The notes under the pieces were generated by a model, which did not search any database, had not been told where the DNA came from, and saw nothing but the letters and a program-made list of their open reading frames with translations. A program made the translations under genes and the position numbers. From contig NZ_JAUEDK010000034.1 of assembly GCF_030385785.1 (NCBI RefSeq), forward strand, positions 1-44,507: a stretch of DNA of 44,507 nt, given 5' to 3'. Source of the stretch: Crenobacter oryzisoli. Lineage in GTDB: Bacteria > Pseudomonadota > Gammaproteobacteria > Burkholderiales > Chromobacteriaceae. Positions 44,378 to 44,507 of this stretch are shown one piece after another. Numbering within the stretch: the stretch's first letter is position 1; each line of letters begins with the position of its first letter.

Positions 44378-44507
44378 GCCGTCACTTTATCAGGCATATA
44401 GTGCATGTCAAATAACGGTTTTATGGTCAAAAACGTGCCACCACAAGAGTTTTGGCGAAATCGACACTGAAACCCGCATGGTTATTAGAGGTCAGCAGCG
44501 AAAACAG

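Noticed and set aside
42557-44444. TGGCACG at both sides of the IS1634-type transposase as possible inverted repeats
   Set aside because: Only 7 bp match convincingly and no flanking duplication is seen, so the ends are left undefined.

Overview
The window looks like the chromosome of a Gram-negative betaproteobacterium, plausibly of the order Neisseriales (Chromobacteriaceae-like). This rests on a betaproteobacterial-type trimeric porin ending in phenylalanine, the GC-rich codon use and the gene families present; it is an inference without any search. The content is mostly carbohydrate catabolism, cut up by insertion sequences (IS) and IS relics. No rRNA, tRNA or CRISPR array was recognised.

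Layout. (1) 1-5671 is a scarred sugar region: a partial IS607-type serine recombinase at the edge, an intact ISAs1-family element (366-1612) with a 10-bp target duplication inserted in the last codons of a PfkB-family sugar kinase, a MATE transporter, the 3' stump of a GH4 alpha-galactosidase, a small secreted protein, and a chimera of a chorismate mutase stump with an IS1182 transposase stump. (2) 5785-15192, minus strand: an alpha-glucoside ABC operon in the order binding protein, two permeases, GH13 alpha-glucosidase, ATPase (the aglEFGAK layout). Upstream lies an OmpR-type response regulator with a hybrid histidine kinase. (3) 15588-17884: an IS4-family relic and a porin. (4) 18350-24629: a second GH13 glucosidase, an AraC-family regulator, thuA, thuB and an aldo/keto reductase. 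(5) 24630-27301: a metallophosphoesterase, an unknown protein, relic DNA. (6) 27302-42279, minus strand: a myo-inositol catabolic operon headed by a ROK-family regulator (iolE, three Gfo/Idh/MocA dehydrogenases, inositol ABC transporter, iolC, iolD, iolB, iolA). (7) 42692-44377: an IS1634-family transposase.

Regulation is the most informative layer. A 47-bp motif with fixed internal spacing occurs three times, each time upstream of a minus-strand unit: the ABC operon, the two-component operon itself and the porin. This suggests that the two-component system controls outer-membrane entry, transport and hydrolysis of alpha-glucosides together with its own synthesis. A second motif, two half-sites 21 bp apart followed by TTGAG(C/A)-18 bp-TAGCAT, precedes both the second glucosidase and thuA and probably binds the AraC protein encoded between them. 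A third set, two TTAGTTC-type inverted repeats, lies upstream of the ROK gene and probably makes the inositol operon self-regulated.

The two sugar systems appear complementary: alpha-glucosides would enter through the porin and AglEFGK and then be hydrolysed by GH13 enzymes or oxidised to 3-keto sugars by ThuA/ThuB. The inositol operon is complete on paper, but iolA carries three copies of an 8-bp tandem repeat that break its reading frame; one or four copies would restore it, so the last step may be switchable or recently lost.
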